DNA of 9,029 nt from Marinosulfonomonas sp. (GTDB lineage: Bacteria > Pseudomonadota > Alphaproteobacteria > Rhodobacterales > Rhodobacteraceae). The DNA is taken from NCBI GenBank assembly GCA_015494385.1, contig WGBJ01000071.1, positions 1-9,029 of the forward strand, in the 5' to 3' direction. This document shows positions 7,916 to 9,029 of the stretch, piece by piece (within the stretch, counting starts at the first letter, position 1; every line of letters begins with the position of its first letter). The translations under genes were made by a program, and so were the position numbers. The notes below the pieces were generated by a model. The model searched no databases. It had not been told where the DNA came from and was given only the letters and a program-made list of their open reading frames with translations.

Positions 7916-8740
7916 TTACAATTCCTGCCCTTGCATGAAATGCGCCACAGTCAGCCCCAGCGCCCTGGACACATTCACCGTAACCGCGTCATAGGCCGCA
8001 AACAGCGCCGCATTCAGCGCCCGTCCGGCTTTGCTTTTGGAAAAATCGACATAACGGCGCAATTCGTCATCCGTTAGCGGTTGATAGGCCAGCACCATAT
8101 AGGAATAAAGCCACTCGTTGGTATCCAGACGGATCTCTTCTTCTTGTGCCCAGACCTCTTTCAGAACCTCGGCATCGCTTGGCGGGGTTTCAAAGGCCTG
8201 ACCGGCAATCATACCGGAATAAAAGGCATAGCTGGCGTTCAGCGCCGACATGACGTTGAATTCCACCAGATCATTCGCCTGAACCAGTTCTTCCAGCAGT
8301 TTCATCCGGGGCGATCCGGTTTCGGCCATGGCGTGGAATTGTTCTTTGCTGGCGGCCTCGATCGTTTTGTCCAGCAAGGCGCGGCGGGCCTCAAGTTCCA
8401 GCGCGACGATCCTTGCGCCAAGATCGGTCTTGAAAAACGCAATCATGGAATCGACATCGGCATTTTCCAGTTCCGCGGTAAAAACCGGCAAGAAGGTCTG
8501 CCATATCCGGTCAGGCTGATATATTTTGCCGATCGCCCGCTGCCAGCCAATGCCCCCTGCCCCGCCCAGCATCTCGCGATCCAGATCGGCGCCATAGGTT
8601 AGGCCTTCTTCGCGCATCACATCGAACATCGGTTGCAGGCGCAAAAGGTTGGCCAATTGCTCTACTTTGCCGCTCGGCTGGGCGTAAGCCATCGGTGCCA
8701 GAGTAAACAACAGCAAGATCAGGGATAATCGTTTCAACAT
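7916..8740 (-). CDS. Exported DUF2059-like protein with a duplicated module
   Basis: A 274-residue protein with a clear signal peptide: MLKRLSLILLLFTLAPMAYA, likely cut after AYA at residue 20, so it is exported to the periplasm. The mature part is all-helical in appearance. A short pattern occurs twice, DVDSMIAFFKTDLGARI at about 95-111 and DDELRRYVDFSKSKAGRAL at about 224-242, resembling the DUF2059 core (acidic helix, then F-x-K/S-x-x-G). The molecular function of DUF2059 is not known. The frame is open to 8932, but the start at 8740 gives the signal peptide and follows AGGA at seven bases. It converges on the small lipoprotein gene and is divergent from tRNA-Ser. Confidence 0.78.
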   Translation of the reverse strand: MLKRLSLILLLFTLAPMAYAQPSGKVEQLANLLRLQPMFDVMREEGLTYGADLDREMLGGAGGIGWQRAIGKIYQPDRIWQTFLPVFTAELENADVDSMIAFFKTDLGARIVALELEARRALLDKTIEAASKEQFHAMAETGSPRMKLLEELVQANDLVEFNVMSALNASYAFYSGMIAGQAFETPPSDAEVLKEVWAQEEEIRLDTNEWLYSYMVLAYQPLTDDELRRYVDFSKSKAGRALNAALFAAYDAVTVNVSRALGLTVAHFMQGQEL

Positions 8741-8772
8741 TGGCCATCCTGTCGGGGTGCATATTTTCAGCA

Positions 8773-8801
8773 TGTATAGGGGTAAATCCGGTTTCGGGAA
8801 A
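8773..8801 (-). promoter_or_regulatory. Weak candidate promoter of the DUF2059-like gene
   Basis: On the minus strand TTTCCC, 17 bases, TATACA, giving a leader of about 25 nt before the ATG at 8740. Both boxes match only partly; the position is what makes it plausible. A short inverted repeat (CCTGT-G-ACAGG, 8806-8816) lies just upstream. Confidence 0.25.
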
Positions 8802-8851
8802 GACACCTGTGACAGGGCATGTCCCGCTTGGCGTATCCGGGTTTTGGCAGA

Positions 8852-8880
8852 TTCACAAATCCGGTCATTTTCCCTATTGT
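8852..8880 (+). promoter_or_regulatory. Probable promoter of tRNA-Ser
   Basis: TTCACA (five of six to the -35 consensus), 17 bases, TATTGT (four of six to the -10). Predicted start near 8887, about 50 nt before the mature tRNA end. Confidence 0.45.
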
Positions 8881-8938
8881 ATCCGTCGCGTCCAGCCCTT
8901 AGATACAGCCACGGTTCGACAACAGTCGCCAATCACGC

Positions 8939-9028
8939 GGAGAGGTGCCGGAGTGGTCGAACGGGGCGGTCTCGAAAACCGTTGTGGGTGCAAGCCTACC
9001 CAGGGTTCGAATCCCTGTCTCTCCGCCA
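8939..9028 (+). tRNA. tRNA-Ser (anticodon CGA)
   Basis: A 90-nt class II tRNA with encoded CCA. The acceptor stem GGAGAGG (8939-8945) pairs with TCTCTCC (9018-9024), followed by the G discriminator base. The anticodon loop CTCGAAA (8971-8977) has anticodon CGA at 8973-8975, reading UCG. A long variable arm (about 8983-9000) is typical of serine tRNAs. The T arm is CAGGG, TTCGAAT, CCCTG (9001-9017). All elements are complete; the window ends one base after the CCA. Confidence 0.96.
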
Positions 9029-9029
9029 T

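Noticed and set aside
8741..8932. Upstream extension of the DUF2059-like reading frame
   Set aside because: The start at 8740 yields a textbook signal peptide with a ribosome-binding site; the extension would bury the signal peptide.
8939..9029. tRNA-Ser as an integration site of a mobile element
   Set aside because: tRNA-Ser genes are frequent targets, but the window ends one base after the tRNA and no integrase or duplicate 3' end is visible.

Overview
This window looks like a piece of the core chromosome of an alphaproteobacterium of the order Rhodobacterales (Roseobacter/Rhodobacter group). The base composition is fairly GC-rich. A chpT-type phosphotransferase gene is present, ribosomal protein bL21 carries a C-terminal helix-hairpin-helix extension of the type known in this order, and the order rplU-rpmA-acetyltransferase-obgE-proB-proA is the one expected there. 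Genus and species cannot be fixed from the sequence alone.

Left part (1-1419, minus strand): a small DUF3553 gene, then olsB and the beginning of olsA, the two acyltransferases of amino-acid-containing (ornithine-type) lipid synthesis. olsB and olsA overlap by four bases; olsA runs off the left edge. Between 1456 and 2052 the plus strand carries chpT, the phosphotransferase that links the CckA kinase to CtrA and CpdR. It is divergent from the DUF3553 gene across only 36 bases, and a near-consensus CtrA box lies upstream, inside the DUF3553 gene.

Middle part (2053-7555, minus strand, transcribed right to left): two transcription units. The upstream unit is rplU-rpmA (bL21, bL27), with a recognisable promoter, a 5' leader of about 130 nt with three small hairpins, and a convincing intrinsic terminator behind rpmA. 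The second unit is a GNAT acetyltransferase, obgE, proB and proA: a ribosome-associated GTPase followed by the first two enzymes of proline synthesis, with tight spacing and an obgE/proB overlap. proA converges on chpT, and the gap between them holds a GC-rich hairpin and a sequence that looks like a dispersed Rhodobacterales intergenic element.

Right part (7556-9029): a small putative lipoprotein gene on the plus strand converges, with only three bases between stops, on a gene for an exported DUF2059-like protein with an internally repeated module. The window ends with a complete tRNA-Ser(CGA) gene with encoded CCA.

I see no mobile element, CRISPR array, phage gene, defence system or biosynthetic cluster. 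The window is mainly housekeeping; its more interesting points are the bL21 fusion, the possible CtrA feedback on chpT, the Tudor-like DUF3553 neighbour, the two-module exported protein, and the leader and intergenic RNA structures.
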